Positions 43,613 to 51,528 of a stretch of 64,000 nucleotides of DNA are shown piece after piece. How positions within the stretch are numbered: position 1 is the first letter of the stretch; every line of letters begins with the position of its first letter. The position numbers were made by a program, and so were the translations under genes. The notes under the pieces were generated by a model. The model searched no databases, was not told the origin of the DNA, and saw nothing but the letters and a program-made list of their open reading frames with translations. This DNA comes from Nocardioides szechwanensis. GTDB lineage: Bacteria; Actinomycetota; Actinomycetes; Propionibacteriales; Nocardioidaceae. The DNA is taken from NCBI RefSeq assembly GCF_900103935.1, contig NZ_FNIC01000002.1, positions 1-64,000 on the forward strand, given 5' to 3'.

Positions 43613-44022
43613 AGGTCGCCCTCCTCGAGTGCGAACTCGGCCTGCGCCGACGGGGTGGACCACCGCGAGGCCAGGGCGACTGCGACCAGGCAGGCGGCGA
43701 GCGTCCCGAGCAGGTACGCCGCCGCGAGGGCGGGGCGACCCTGGTCGAGCAGGCTGCGTCCCTGCTCGGAGGTGGCCGAGAGGGTCGTGTAGCCGCCGAG
43801 GACGCCCGGCCCCAGCGCGACGGCGAGCAACCGTGACCGACGTACGGCCGAGAAGGCGGGGAGCAGGGCGAGCAGGAACGCGCCGGTGACGTTGATCGTG
43901 AACGTCGTCCACGGGAAGCCGGCGCCGTCGCCGGCCACCTCGCCGAGCGTGAAGCGCAGCAGTGCTCCGACGGCGCCGCCGACGGCCACCGCGCCGACGA
44001 GGCGCGGCAGCGGTGGGGTCAC
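43609..44022 (-). CDS. crcB: CrcB/Fluc fluoride channel subunit, first gene
   Basis: A 137-aa four-TM protein with VGALLRFTLGEV, TFTINVTGAFLLALLPAF and GVLGGYTTLSATSEQG, the Fluc signature positions. Slightly longer than its partner because of an acidic C-terminal tail (STPSAQAEFALEEGDL). GTG at 44022 overlaps the end of the HATPase gene by 4 nt. No fluoride riboswitch can lie directly upstream, since that DNA is coding. Confidence 0.93.
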   Translation of the reverse strand: MTPPLPRLVGAVAVGGAVGALLRFTLGEVAGDGAGFPWTTFTINVTGAFLLALLPAFSAVRRSRLLAVALGPGVLGGYTTLSATSEQGRSLLDQGRPALAAAYLLGTLAACLVAVALASRWSTPSAQAEFALEEGDL

Positions 44023-44960
44023 GAGGAGCTAGTCTGCCGGACCGCCGAGTCGGCTGCGCCGGTCCACGGCAGCGGGTCCTTGCCCGCCGCCTGCCGCACG
44101 AACTCCCCGAGGAACCATTCCTGGAACTGCTGCTGCTCCGGGGTGCGCGCCAGCGACAGCAACCGCTCCTCGCGGCAGAACGCGTCGGCGAGGTCGAGCA
44201 GCTCGATGAAGCGGCCGATCACGTCGGCGGACTCCGTGTCCATGACCACGCGTACGTCGGTCCGGTTGTTGCCGGCCTCGAGGGCGGCCTCGATCTGGTC
44301 GATGCCCATCCCGTCGTGCAGGGGCTGCTCGAGCGCGCCGAAGAGGTCGGAGAGGCTCTTGGCGAGCGGGTAGTCGGCCTCGTGCGCGAGGGCGAGGAGC
44401 CGGACCTCGCGACGCAGCTCGCGGTAGTGGCGGTGGAACCCGACGTAGGCCTTGAGCGGGACGTCGCGGATCTCGAACTCGATCATCCCGGGGGAGTCGG
44501 TGAGGCGGCGCGGCTCGCTCAGGATGCCGCTGATGACCCCGGTCACGCCGTCGCCCTCGGAGAAGACGGAGGCGGGGTTGAACCACACCACCTTGCCGTC
44601 CTCCTCGATCTCGACGCCCCAGGCGTCGGAGCTGCGGGCGACGATGCTCAGGCCGCGTCCGAAGGTGAGCAGCAGGTCCTCCTCGTCGGTCGGCTCGCCG
44701 GCCGACGGCAGGAGTGGCGGCGTGGTCGAGCCGTCGCGGACCTCGACCCGGGGGTGCTCGACGGTGCCGCGCACGCGCACCTGGATGGGTGCGGCGCCGT
44801 GCAGGAGGGCGTTGGTCACCAGCTCGGAGACGCCGAGCTCGACGCACTCGACGATGTCGTCACGACCGATGTCATGGCACGTCGCCACCACCCAGCGGCG
44901 TGCGTCTTGCACGCCACGGGGTCCAGAGCCCAATGACAGGGCAGGCCGGTTCAGCGGCAA
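44019..44960 (-). CDS. HATPase domain protein (RsbW/SpoIIAB-like) with C-terminal extension
   Basis: A 313-aa soluble protein. Residues about 15-130 form a GHKL ATPase of the anti-sigma/serine kinase type: VELGVSELVTNALLHGAAPIQVRV holds the N-box, and LLLTFGRGLSIVARSSDAWGVE the G2-like loop. Residues about 140-313 form a helical domain of unknown type (FHRHYRELRREVRLLALAHEADYPLA). The ATPase resembles phosphoswitch kinases that act on STAS proteins and sigma factors, for example as partners to RsbP-type phosphatases. It overlaps crcB by 4 nt, but a link to fluoride is not implied. Confidence 0.75.
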   Translation of the reverse strand: MPLNRPALSLGSGPRGVQDARRWVVATCHDIGRDDIVECVELGVSELVTNALLHGAAPIQVRVRGTVEHPRVEVRDGSTTPPLLPSAGEPTDEEDLLLTFGRGLSIVARSSDAWGVEIEEDGKVVWFNPASVFSEGDGVTGVISGILSEPRRLTDSPGMIEFEIRDVPLKAYVGFHRHYRELRREVRLLALAHEADYPLAKSLSDLFGALEQPLHDGMGIDQIEAALEAGNNRTDVRVVMDTESADVIGRFIELLDLADAFCREERLLSLARTPEQQQFQEWFLGEFVRQAAGKDPLPWTGAADSAVRQTSSS

Positions 44961-45156
44961 GTGGGTCTCCGACGGGGATCAGGCAGGATCAGGCCATTGT
45001 CGGCTCGTTTACCCCCGTCTGGACGGCACGAAACCTGTGTCGTTGAAAAATCATGACTCTGGGTAACGGGTGGTCTAGGCAGGGGCCCGGATTAGCCACG
45101 CCTTGCGTGCCGACGAGACACTGGATGAGAACGATCCAACCATCGAGAGGGCTGTC

Positions 45157-46629
45157 ATGCAGACCGAGACCACGCAGCAGCGCCACCGCGTCGTCGTGGT
45201 GGGCTCCGGCTTCGGGGGGCTCTTCGGGACCAAGGCCCTGCGCCGGGCCGACGTCGACGTGACGATGGTGGCCAAGACCACCCACCACCTCTTCCAGCCG
45301 CTGCTCTACCAGGTCGCGACCGGGATCCTGTCCCAGGGCGAGATCGCGCCCCCGACCCGCGAGGTGCTGAGCAGCCAGGACAACGTCCAGGTCCTCCTCG
45401 GCGAGGTGACCGGCATCGACCTCGAGCGCCAGGTCGTCACCTCGACGGTCCTCGGCCGCGACACGACGCTGCCCTACGACTCCCTGATCGTCGCGGCCGG
45501 CGCGGGGCAGTCCTACTTCGGCAACGACCACTTCGCCGAGTACGCCCCGGGCATGAAGAGCATCGACGACGCCCTCGAGCTGCGCGGCCGGATCTTCGGC
45601 GCCTTCGAGATGGCCGAGCTCGGCGCCAAGCGCGGCGACAACGTCGACCACCTGCTCACCTTCGTGGTCGTCGGCGCCGGCCCCACGGGGGTCGAGATGG
45701 CCGGCCAGATCGCCGAGCTCGCCCACCGCACGCTCAAGCGCGACTTCCGCGCGATCAACACCCGCACCGCTCGCGTCGTACTGCTCGACGCGGCGCCGCA
45801 GGTGCTCCCGCCGTTCGGCGCCAAGCTCGGCGCCTGGACCTCCCGCGAGCTCGAGAAGCTCGGCGTCGAGGTCCAGCTCGGGGCGATGGTCACCGACGTC
45901 GACGAGCGCGGGCTCGAGATCAAGTACAAGGACGGCCACACCGAGCGCATCAACACCGTCACCAAGATCTGGGCCGCCGGCGTGCAGGCCAGCCCGCTGG
46001 GCAAGACGCTGGCCGAGCAGAGCGGGGCGCCGCTGGACCGGGCCGGGCGGATCGGGGTCAACCCCGACCTCACGCTGCCGGGCCACCCCGAGGTGTTCGT
46101 GGTGGGCGACATGATCGCCCTCGACAACCTGCCGGGCGTCGCCCAGGTGGCGATCCAGGGCGCCAAGTACGCCGCCAAGGAGATCGAGGGTCGCCTCAAG
46201 GGCAAGCCCGCCCAGGCGCCGTTCAAGTACCACGACAAGGGCTCGATGGCGATCATCAGCCGCTTCCGGGCGGTCGCGATGGTCGGCAAGCTGCGCCTCA
46301 CCGGCGTGATTGCCTGGCTCATGTGGCTGGCCGTGCACCTCGTCTACATCACCGGCTTCAAGAACCGCGTCACCGCAGTCCTGCACTGGTTCATCTCGTT
46401 CCTCGGCCGCGGTCGCTCCGAGCGCACCACCACGGAGCAGCAGATCTTCGCGCGCAGCGCGCTCGCCCGGCTCAAGCACGGCGCCACCGACCTGGTCTCC
46501 GCGCCAGGGGCGTACGACGCGGCGCGCGAGCTGGTCGAGGAGAGCCGGCGCCACGAGCTCGAGATGCAGGCCCTCGAGGAGGCGCGGCTCACCGACTCCG
46601 GTGCGCGCGGGGTGAAGCAGTCCGGCTGA
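45157..46629 (+). CDS. ndh: Type II NADH:quinone oxidoreductase (NDH-2)
   Basis: A 490-aa monotopic flavoprotein that oxidises NADH and reduces menaquinone without proton pumping. FAD loop VVVVGSGFGGLFGTKAL (about 13-29) and HHLFQPLLYQVATGILSQGEIA (substrate side) are followed by the NADH loop TFVVVGAGPTGVEMAGQIAEL near 170 and a second FAD motif FVVGDMIALDNLPGVAQVAIQGAKYAA. The C-terminal hydrophobic helix pair (GVIAWLMWLAVHLVYITGF) anchors it in the membrane. GAGAGG 6 nt before ATG 45157 fixes the start. Confidence 0.95.
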   Translation: MQTETTQQRHRVVVVGSGFGGLFGTKALRRADVDVTMVAKTTHHLFQPLLYQVATGILSQGEIAPPTREVLSSQDNVQVLLGEVTGIDLERQVVTSTVLGRDTTLPYDSLIVAAGAGQSYFGNDHFAEYAPGMKSIDDALELRGRIFGAFEMAELGAKRGDNVDHLLTFVVVGAGPTGVEMAGQIAELAHRTLKRDFRAINTRTARVVLLDAAPQVLPPFGAKLGAWTSRELEKLGVEVQLGAMVTDVDERGLEIKYKDGHTERINTVTKIWAAGVQASPLGKTLAEQSGAPLDRAGRIGVNPDLTLPGHPEVFVVGDMIALDNLPGVAQVAIQGAKYAAKEIEGRLKGKPAQAPFKYHDKGSMAIISRFRAVAMVGKLRLTGVIAWLMWLAVHLVYITGFKNRVTAVLHWFISFLGRGRSERTTTEQQIFARSALARLKHGATDLVSAPGAYDAARELVEESRRHELEMQALEEARLTDSGARGVKQSG

Positions 46630-46633
46630 GCCG

Positions 46634-47305
46634 CTACTCGAAGTACTTCGGGGTCGGCCTCGTAGGGTCCTGCGTGGCGATCGCCTCGCGGGCCCACTTG
46701 GGCAGGATGAACACGCCCTCCGCCTCGACGGTCACGCCGTCGGGCCCGATGATGTGGCCCTTCGCCCAGGTCTTGATGCCCTCGCTGCGGTCGATCCACG
46801 ACTCGGCCCGCAGGTCGCCGAGCGGAGTGCCCTTGCGGTAGCGCAGCGTGAGCGTCCCGGTCATGCCGGGCTTGCCCCCGGCGCCGGCCGCCTCCCCGAG
46901 CATCTGGTCGAGGATCATCGACGACACCCCGCCGTGCACCAGGTTGGGCGGGCCCTCGTAGGCCGCCCCGAGGTGGAAGTCCGACCACGCGTTGCCCTCG
47001 TCGTCGTGGTGGATCACCAGGGGCGGTGCGGCGGCGTTGCGCACGCCCACGACCGTGTTGCCCCACGGCCGGCCACGCCCCTCGCCGCCGAAACGCACGC
47101 CGTACGGCCCGTCGAGCTGGCTCGTGCGCAGCCGCGCGACGATCTCCTCCACGTCGGCCTGGGCCTGGCGGATCTCGTCGTCGTCGACCGTGGTGCGGAT
47201 GGTCGCGTCGACCAGCTCACGCACCGCCTGGGTGAGGGGGCCGTAGAGGTCGCGCTGGCGCTCGATCTCCTCCTGGCTGAGGTCGTCCTTGACGTAGCCG
47301 GTCAC
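46634..47305 (-). CDS. Hotdog-fold thioesterase (PaaI-like)
   Basis: A 223-aa protein. The first 90 residues are an unusual helical extension (LSQEEIERQRDLYGPLTQAVRELVDATIRTTV...). The hotdog domain follows with DFHLGAAYEGPPNLVHGGVSSMILDQMLGEA (the HGGV/D active site of PaaI-type thioesterases) and TLTLRYRKGTPLGDL. It would hydrolyse an acyl-CoA; the substrate is unknown. GTG at 47305 has TACACT 6 nt upstream on the minus strand, so the transcript is leaderless. It is divergent from a GNAT gene and convergent with ndh. Confidence 0.85.
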   Translation of the reverse strand: MTGYVKDDLSQEEIERQRDLYGPLTQAVRELVDATIRTTVDDDEIRQAQADVEEIVARLRTSQLDGPYGVRFGGEGRGRPWGNTVVGVRNAAAPPLVIHHDDEGNAWSDFHLGAAYEGPPNLVHGGVSSMILDQMLGEAAGAGGKPGMTGTLTLRYRKGTPLGDLRAESWIDRSEGIKTWAKGHIIGPDGVTVEAEGVFILPKWAREAIATQDPTRPTPKYFE

Positions 47306-47311
47306 CCGCGG

Positions 47312-47317
47312 AGTGTA
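47312..47317 (-). promoter_or_regulatory. -10 element of the thioesterase gene
   Basis: Minus strand TACACT, 6 nt, GTG at 47305. Confidence 0.5.
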
Positions 47318-47356
47318 GAACACGTTCCAGTTCGGGTGTCTGGTGCAATGTGCCCC

Positions 47357-47902
47357 GTGACCGACCTCGCCGTACCCGACCCGCGCCTCCTCGAGAGCTG
47401 GGCCGCCTGCGTGCGCGACTTCGACGAGGGGCCGATGGACGGCTCCGGCGACTGGCACCTGCCGGCCGGCTGGCGCGACGACCTGAGCGAGCGCGGGTGC
47501 CGGGTGGTCGTGGACGACCTGCTGCCCCACGCGGACGCCACCCGCCCGCTGCCCGACGACCGCGTGCCCTGTGACTACTACTGGGTCACCGACGGCGATC
47601 CCGCCGGTGAGCCCGCTGTCGTGGTCGGCTTCCTGGCCCTGCGGCACCGGCTCAACGCGTTCCTGCTCGAGGAGGGTGGCCACATCGGCTACTCGATCCG
47701 GCCGGCCCGGCGGCAGGAGGGGCACGCCTCGCGCGCGCTCTCGCTCGCCGTACGACGTGCAGCCGACCTCGGCCTCGACCGCGTCCTGGTGACCTGCGAC
47801 GAGACCAACGAGCCGTCCCGCCGCACCATCGAGAGCAACGGCGGCCGCTACGAGGACTCCCGCAAGGGCAAGCGTCGCTACTGGATCGACACCGGGGCCT
47901 GA
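47357..47902 (+). CDS. GNAT-family N-acetyltransferase
   Basis: A 181-aa acetyltransferase: VVGFLALRHRLNAFLLEEGGHIGYSIRPARRQEGHASRALSLAV contains motif A with the acetyl-CoA loop RRQEGHAS. LDRVLVTCDETNEPSRRTIESNGGRYED is motif B. The HIGYSIRPxxRxxGxA pattern is that of the YjdJ/RimJ-like group acting on small molecules. GTG at 47357 has TGCAAT 7 nt upstream. The acceptor is unknown. Confidence 0.88.
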   Translation: MTDLAVPDPRLLESWAACVRDFDEGPMDGSGDWHLPAGWRDDLSERGCRVVVDDLLPHADATRPLPDDRVPCDYYWVTDGDPAGEPAVVVGFLALRHRLNAFLLEEGGHIGYSIRPARRQEGHASRALSLAVRRAADLGLDRVLVTCDETNEPSRRTIESNGGRYEDSRKGKRRYWIDTGA

Positions 47903-48180
47903 CCGCCTCCCTGCCTTCGCTGATCGAGCCGGGCGAGCTTCAGCGAGTCCGTGTCGCGACCCGGTGACGTGGCTGTCACCTCGGGGACTGTGGCCCGCGC
48001 GCTTAGCAACCCGGGCCTCGCCGTCAAGGAGCTTCGCCCCTTCGGGCGCCTTCGCCGCGCCGCCCGCAAAAGCGCGGGCCCGAAACGACTCTCCAAACTT
48101 TCTCAGAAAGTTTCCGAATCCCTTGTGGATAAGGGCATTCTGGGCCCCGGACTGTCGGTGGCCAGTGCTTGAGTAGACCC
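47903..48180. other. Gene-free stretch with repeat remnants
   Basis: No convincing gene. It holds a degenerate REP-like sequence (GATCGAGCCGGGCGAGCTTC and GAGTCCGTGTCGCGACCCGG, 47922-47963), the palindrome AAACTTTCT-C-AGAAAGTTT at 48095-48113, and a perfect DnaA-box-like TGTGGATAA at 48124-48132. The region lies between the GNAT gene and the DUF222/HNH gene. Confidence 0.5.
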
Positions 48181-49407
48181 GTGACCAGCTCCGACGGATC
48201 CGACAACAGCACCCAGGTGTTGGCGTCGCTGCGCGCACACCGCGCGGTCCGCGACCGAGCCGAGATCGCCATCCTCAACGACGTCCTCGACTGGTGCGTC
48301 CTGCACCAGACCGACGACGAAGGCGAGGCCGCGTTCGGTGACCACGGCATCCCGCTGGCCGGCGACGGCGCACCGTGGGTCTCCGAGTTCGCGGTCATGG
48401 AGCTCGGCACCGCCCTCGGGGTCTCGACCGACTCCGCGAAGCGGTACGTCGGCGCCGCACTCGAGGTCCGCTACCGCCTCCCCCGGGTGTGGGAACGGGT
48501 CGCCGCCGGGGACCTGCCGTTCTGGAAGGCCCGGTTCATCGCGGAGCGCACCATGTGCCTACCCGCGGCCGGTGCGGCGTTCGTGGACCAGCGGGTCGCG
48601 TTCGTCGCCCACAAGATCGGCTACGCCGAGACCCAACGCCAGATCGACGCCGCGCAGCTGCGGTTCGACCCCGAGGCCGCCGAGAAGCAGCGTCGGCTGG
48701 ACTCCGAGCGCCGCAAGTTCGACATCCACAAGGACGCGGTGTCCGCGGCCGGCACCGTCGAGGTCAACGGCATCCTCGACCTGCCCGACGCACTCGACCT
48801 CGACCACGCCCTCTCCACCCGCGCCGCCGAGCTACGGGAGCTGGGCTGCGAAGAGTCCCTCGACGTCCGCCGGGCCATGGCCGTCGGGGACCTCGCCAGA
48901 GGCCAAGGCACCCTCGACTACGACAAGACCCGACCCCTGGTGCTACACCTCCACGACGACAGCAACGTCGGTCGCTGCGACAACACCAGATCACCCGTGT
49001 TGGCCGAGACGATCCGGGAGTGGTGCTCCAACCCACACCCCACGATCATCGTGAAGCCGGTGAAGGATCTGGCTGACCACATCCATGTGGCCGCCTACGA
49101 GGTCCCCGACCGCCTGGCCGAGCAAGACGCTCTCGTAGACCACCACTGCGTGTTCCCGTGGTGCACCAGACCCGCACGGTCCTGCGACATCGACCACGCC
49201 GTGCCCTACGGCGAGGGCGGACCGACCTGCTCCTGCAACACAGCCCCACTCTGTCGAGGGCACCACCGGCTGAAAACCCATGGCGGGTGGACCTACGAGG
49301 TCCTCGACCGCGGGACCTACCTGTGGCACACCCCCCACGGACACCTCTTCCGCCGTGACCCCACCGGCACCGAACCGCTCGACCCTCCCGGCCGCCGACG
49401 ACCCTGA
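48181..49407 (+). CDS. DUF222/HNH endonuclease domain protein
   Basis: A 408-aa complete member of the family seen at the window start. DUF222 helical domain (about 10-250) includes VRDRAEIAILNDVLDWCVLHQTDDEG and FIAERTMCLPAAGAAFVDQRVA. The HNH domain (about 305-375) has VDHHCVFPWCTRPARSCDIDHAVPYGEGGPTCSCNTAPLCRGHHRLKTHGGW (cysteine pairs and the DHxxP-N-H core). GTG at 48181 is used; a TTG at 48169 is possible. The function is unknown, although the nuclease residues are intact and the family is expanded in these genomes, so mobility or anti-phage action is conceivable but unproven. Confidence 0.85.
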   Translation: MTSSDGSDNSTQVLASLRAHRAVRDRAEIAILNDVLDWCVLHQTDDEGEAAFGDHGIPLAGDGAPWVSEFAVMELGTALGVSTDSAKRYVGAALEVRYRLPRVWERVAAGDLPFWKARFIAERTMCLPAAGAAFVDQRVAFVAHKIGYAETQRQIDAAQLRFDPEAAEKQRRLDSERRKFDIHKDAVSAAGTVEVNGILDLPDALDLDHALSTRAAELRELGCEESLDVRRAMAVGDLARGQGTLDYDKTRPLVLHLHDDSNVGRCDNTRSPVLAETIREWCSNPHPTIIVKPVKDLADHIHVAAYEVPDRLAEQDALVDHHCVFPWCTRPARSCDIDHAVPYGEGGPTCSCNTAPLCRGHHRLKTHGGWTYEVLDRGTYLWHTPHGHLFRRDPTGTEPLDPPGRRRP

Positions 49408-49476
49408 CCGCCCCACACCCCGCCCGCTGGCGGGGTCATCGGCACGCCCGCAGGCCTAGTGCAGGCGGCGCGTCAC

Positions 49477-51426
49477 TCAACGCTCCGGGCGGTACTCCCG
49501 CAGGACTGCCATGAACTCCTTCGGGTCGACCATCGAGGCGTCGATCGTGAACGGCGCCATGCTGCGGCGGACGAAGAGCACCTTCCACTTGCGCTTCCCG
49601 GGAGTGCCGACCACCTCGATCGGCATGTAGGGGCTCGCCAGGTCGAACACGAAACGGCCGGAGCTGTTGAGGATCTCGAGCTGGCCGTTGGTGACCGACA
49701 GCCGCGAGACCGACGACCCGGCGTAGATCGCCCACAGCAGGAGCATGAACACGCCGAGACCGGCGGCGACCGCGATCGACTCGGTGGTCTGCGCCTCGTA
49801 GGCCAGGTAGCCGGCGTACGCCGTCGCGGCGACGACCGCGAGCAGCAGCACTCCGACCAGCCGTCGCGCGCCGCGCTTGGGCTTGAAGACCACGTCGCGC
49901 GACCGGGACGGCTGCCGGGGGGCGCGGGTCGCCTTCGCGGTCGGCACAGGTGCGGCAGCCGGCTCGGGCGCAGGCTCGGGCGCAGGCGTCGGAGCGGGCG
50001 CCGGGTCGCGGTTGACCAAGGTGATCCGCGGGGCGGGCTCGGTGGCTGCCGGGGGTGCCGGTGGTGCCGGCGGCTCGGGTGCGGGCGCCTTCTGCAAGGT
50101 GGGCGTCGGCTTGGCTGCGGCGAACGCGGCGAGCACCTCGTGCGCGGCGTCCAGCGGGGCCGGCGGCTCCTCGACGGGCTCGACGGGCTCGACGGGCTCG
50201 ACGGGCTCGACCGGCTTGCGGCGCCGGCTCAGCCGCGACAGCGGGGACCCGGTCGACCAGCTCAAACGCTCCGGGGCCTCCTCGACCGGAAGCGCCGGCT
50301 CGGCGGCCGCGACGACCTCCTCGTCGTCCTCGGCCGTCGACGAGGTCGTGGCGCTGGCCGCGGCGAACGCCGCCAGCACCCCGTGCCCGGAGCCCACGGC
50401 ACCGGCCCGGGCCTCCTCGGCGAGACGCTCGGCCAGGCGCGTGGCTTCGGCGTCCCGCTCGGCCTGGAGGCGAGCCTCCTCCGCCAGGCGGGCTTCCTCG
50501 GCGATGCGGGCGGCCTCGGCGTCGCGCTCGGCCTGGAGTCGGACTTCTTCGGCGAGGCGGGCCTCTTCGGCGAGGCGGGCAGCCTCGGCGTCGCGTTCGG
50601 CTTGGAGGCGGGCCTCTTCGGCGAGGCGGGCTTCTTCGGCGTCGCGTTCGGCCTGGAGCCGAGCCTCGTCGAGGGCGGGGTCGGGCGTCGGCGGCGGGGA
50701 GAGGCGGGCCTGCGACTCGGCGAGGACCATCTCCTCGAACTCGCGTACGTCGAGGTCCGCGAACGGGGTCTCGGCCTGCTCGGGGTCGGGCTGCTCACGG
50801 CGCCGGTCACGACGTGACCTGGCTTCGGTGGCGCCGGGCGGCGGGGGCAGGGGTGGCAGGTCGAGCTCGGGGATGGGCACGCCCACGGGGAGCGCCACCG
50901 GCCCACTCTCGGCCTGCACCATCACCTCGAACTCACGTACGTCGATCTGGGGGCCGGTCGTCACGGGCTCGGCCTCGACGCGGCGACGCCCGAAGCGGCT
51001 GGTCCGTCGTCCCCGTCGTCGCCCGGGAGCCGTCGGCGTCTCGTCGGCCGCGGAGGCCTCGACCGGGGCCAGGACCGGGGGCGGTGCGGCGGCTGCCTCG
51101 GCAGCAGCCTCGGCGCGCAGGGCGTCGAGCACGGCGCGGCCGGCGTCATAGGAGTCGGTGCGGGAGTAGGACTCGACGGGCTCCACGGGGGCCGGTTCGG
51201 GCTCGGGAGCAGCGGCTGCGACCGGCTCCGCGACCGGCTCCGCGACCGGCTCCGGGGTCGGTTCGGGCTCGGGTTCTGGCTCGGGCTCCGGCGCAGGTTC
51301 CGGCTCGGGCACGTCGTCGGCGGGCGTGCGCGGCTGGGGCGGTGCGGCCTGGAGGTCGCGGTGGGCCAGCCAGCGGTCGAACAGGTCGGAGCCAGGCTCG
51401 CTCGGTGACGGCGTCGGCTCTTCCAT
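49477..51426 (-). CDS. Repeat-rich Pro/Glu/Ala membrane protein with coiled coil
   Basis: A 649-aa protein I do not recognise. After a short start it has PEPEPEP-type low-complexity sequence (45-95). DVREFEVMVQAES near 172 is repeated as DVREFEEMVLAES near 230. A charged coiled coil of ARLAEEARLQAERDAEA repeats (about 250-345) follows, then GHGVLAAFAAA and later AHEVLAAFAAA, VEPVEPVEPVEPVE, and a basic stretch. Two TM helices (about 530-580) and a C-terminal beta domain (SVTNGQLEILNSSGRFVFDLASPYMPIEVVG, resembling PH-like bacterial domains) end it. It is probably membrane-anchored with a large cytoplasmic N-terminus. ATG at 51426 begins MEEPTPS. Confidence 0.7.
   Translation of the reverse strand: MEEPTPSPSEPGSDLFDRWLAHRDLQAAPPQPRTPADDVPEPEPAPEPEPEPEPEPTPEPVAEPVAEPVAAAAPEPEPAPVEPVESYSRTDSYDAGRAVLDALRAEAAAEAAAAPPPVLAPVEASAADETPTAPGRRRGRRTSRFGRRRVEAEPVTTGPQIDVREFEVMVQAESGPVALPVGVPIPELDLPPLPPPPGATEARSRRDRRREQPDPEQAETPFADLDVREFEEMVLAESQARLSPPPTPDPALDEARLQAERDAEEARLAEEARLQAERDAEAARLAEEARLAEEVRLQAERDAEAARIAEEARLAEEARLQAERDAEATRLAERLAEEARAGAVGSGHGVLAAFAAASATTSSTAEDDEEVVAAAEPALPVEEAPERLSWSTGSPLSRLSRRRKPVEPVEPVEPVEPVEEPPAPLDAAHEVLAAFAAAKPTPTLQKAPAPEPPAPPAPPAATEPAPRITLVNRDPAPAPTPAPEPAPEPAAAPVPTAKATRAPRQPSRSRDVVFKPKRGARRLVGVLLLAVVAATAYAGYLAYEAQTTESIAVAAGLGVFMLLLWAIYAGSSVSRLSVTNGQLEILNSSGRFVFDLASPYMPIEVVGTPGKRKWKVLFVRRSMAPFTIDASMVDPKEFMAVLREYRPER
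50400..50700. repeat. Coding tandem repeats of the coiled-coil region
   Basis: GCCTCTTCGGCGAGGCGGGC-like units of 15-45 bp recur, encoding ARLAEEARLQAERDAEA blocks on the minus strand. They could vary in number between strains by slippage. Confidence 0.7.
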
Positions 51427-51528
51427 GACCAGTAAAACTACGCCCAGCGTCATGCGTTACGTGACAGGCGCCACTGGTCCGATCACACCCGGGTGCCGTC
51501 GGCGACCCGCGGTTGCGATGATGCAGCC

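Noticed and set aside
44019..44022. Fluoride riboswitch before the crcB pair
   Set aside because: The DNA directly upstream is coding for the HATPase protein, and no such fold was recognised.
48124..48132. Replication origin suggested by a DnaA box
   Set aside because: Only a single box, with no dnaA/dnaN neighbours or box cluster.
50400..50700. CRISPR-like spaced repeats
   Set aside because: The repeats are coding, contiguous and encode a coiled coil; there are no unique spacers and no cas genes.
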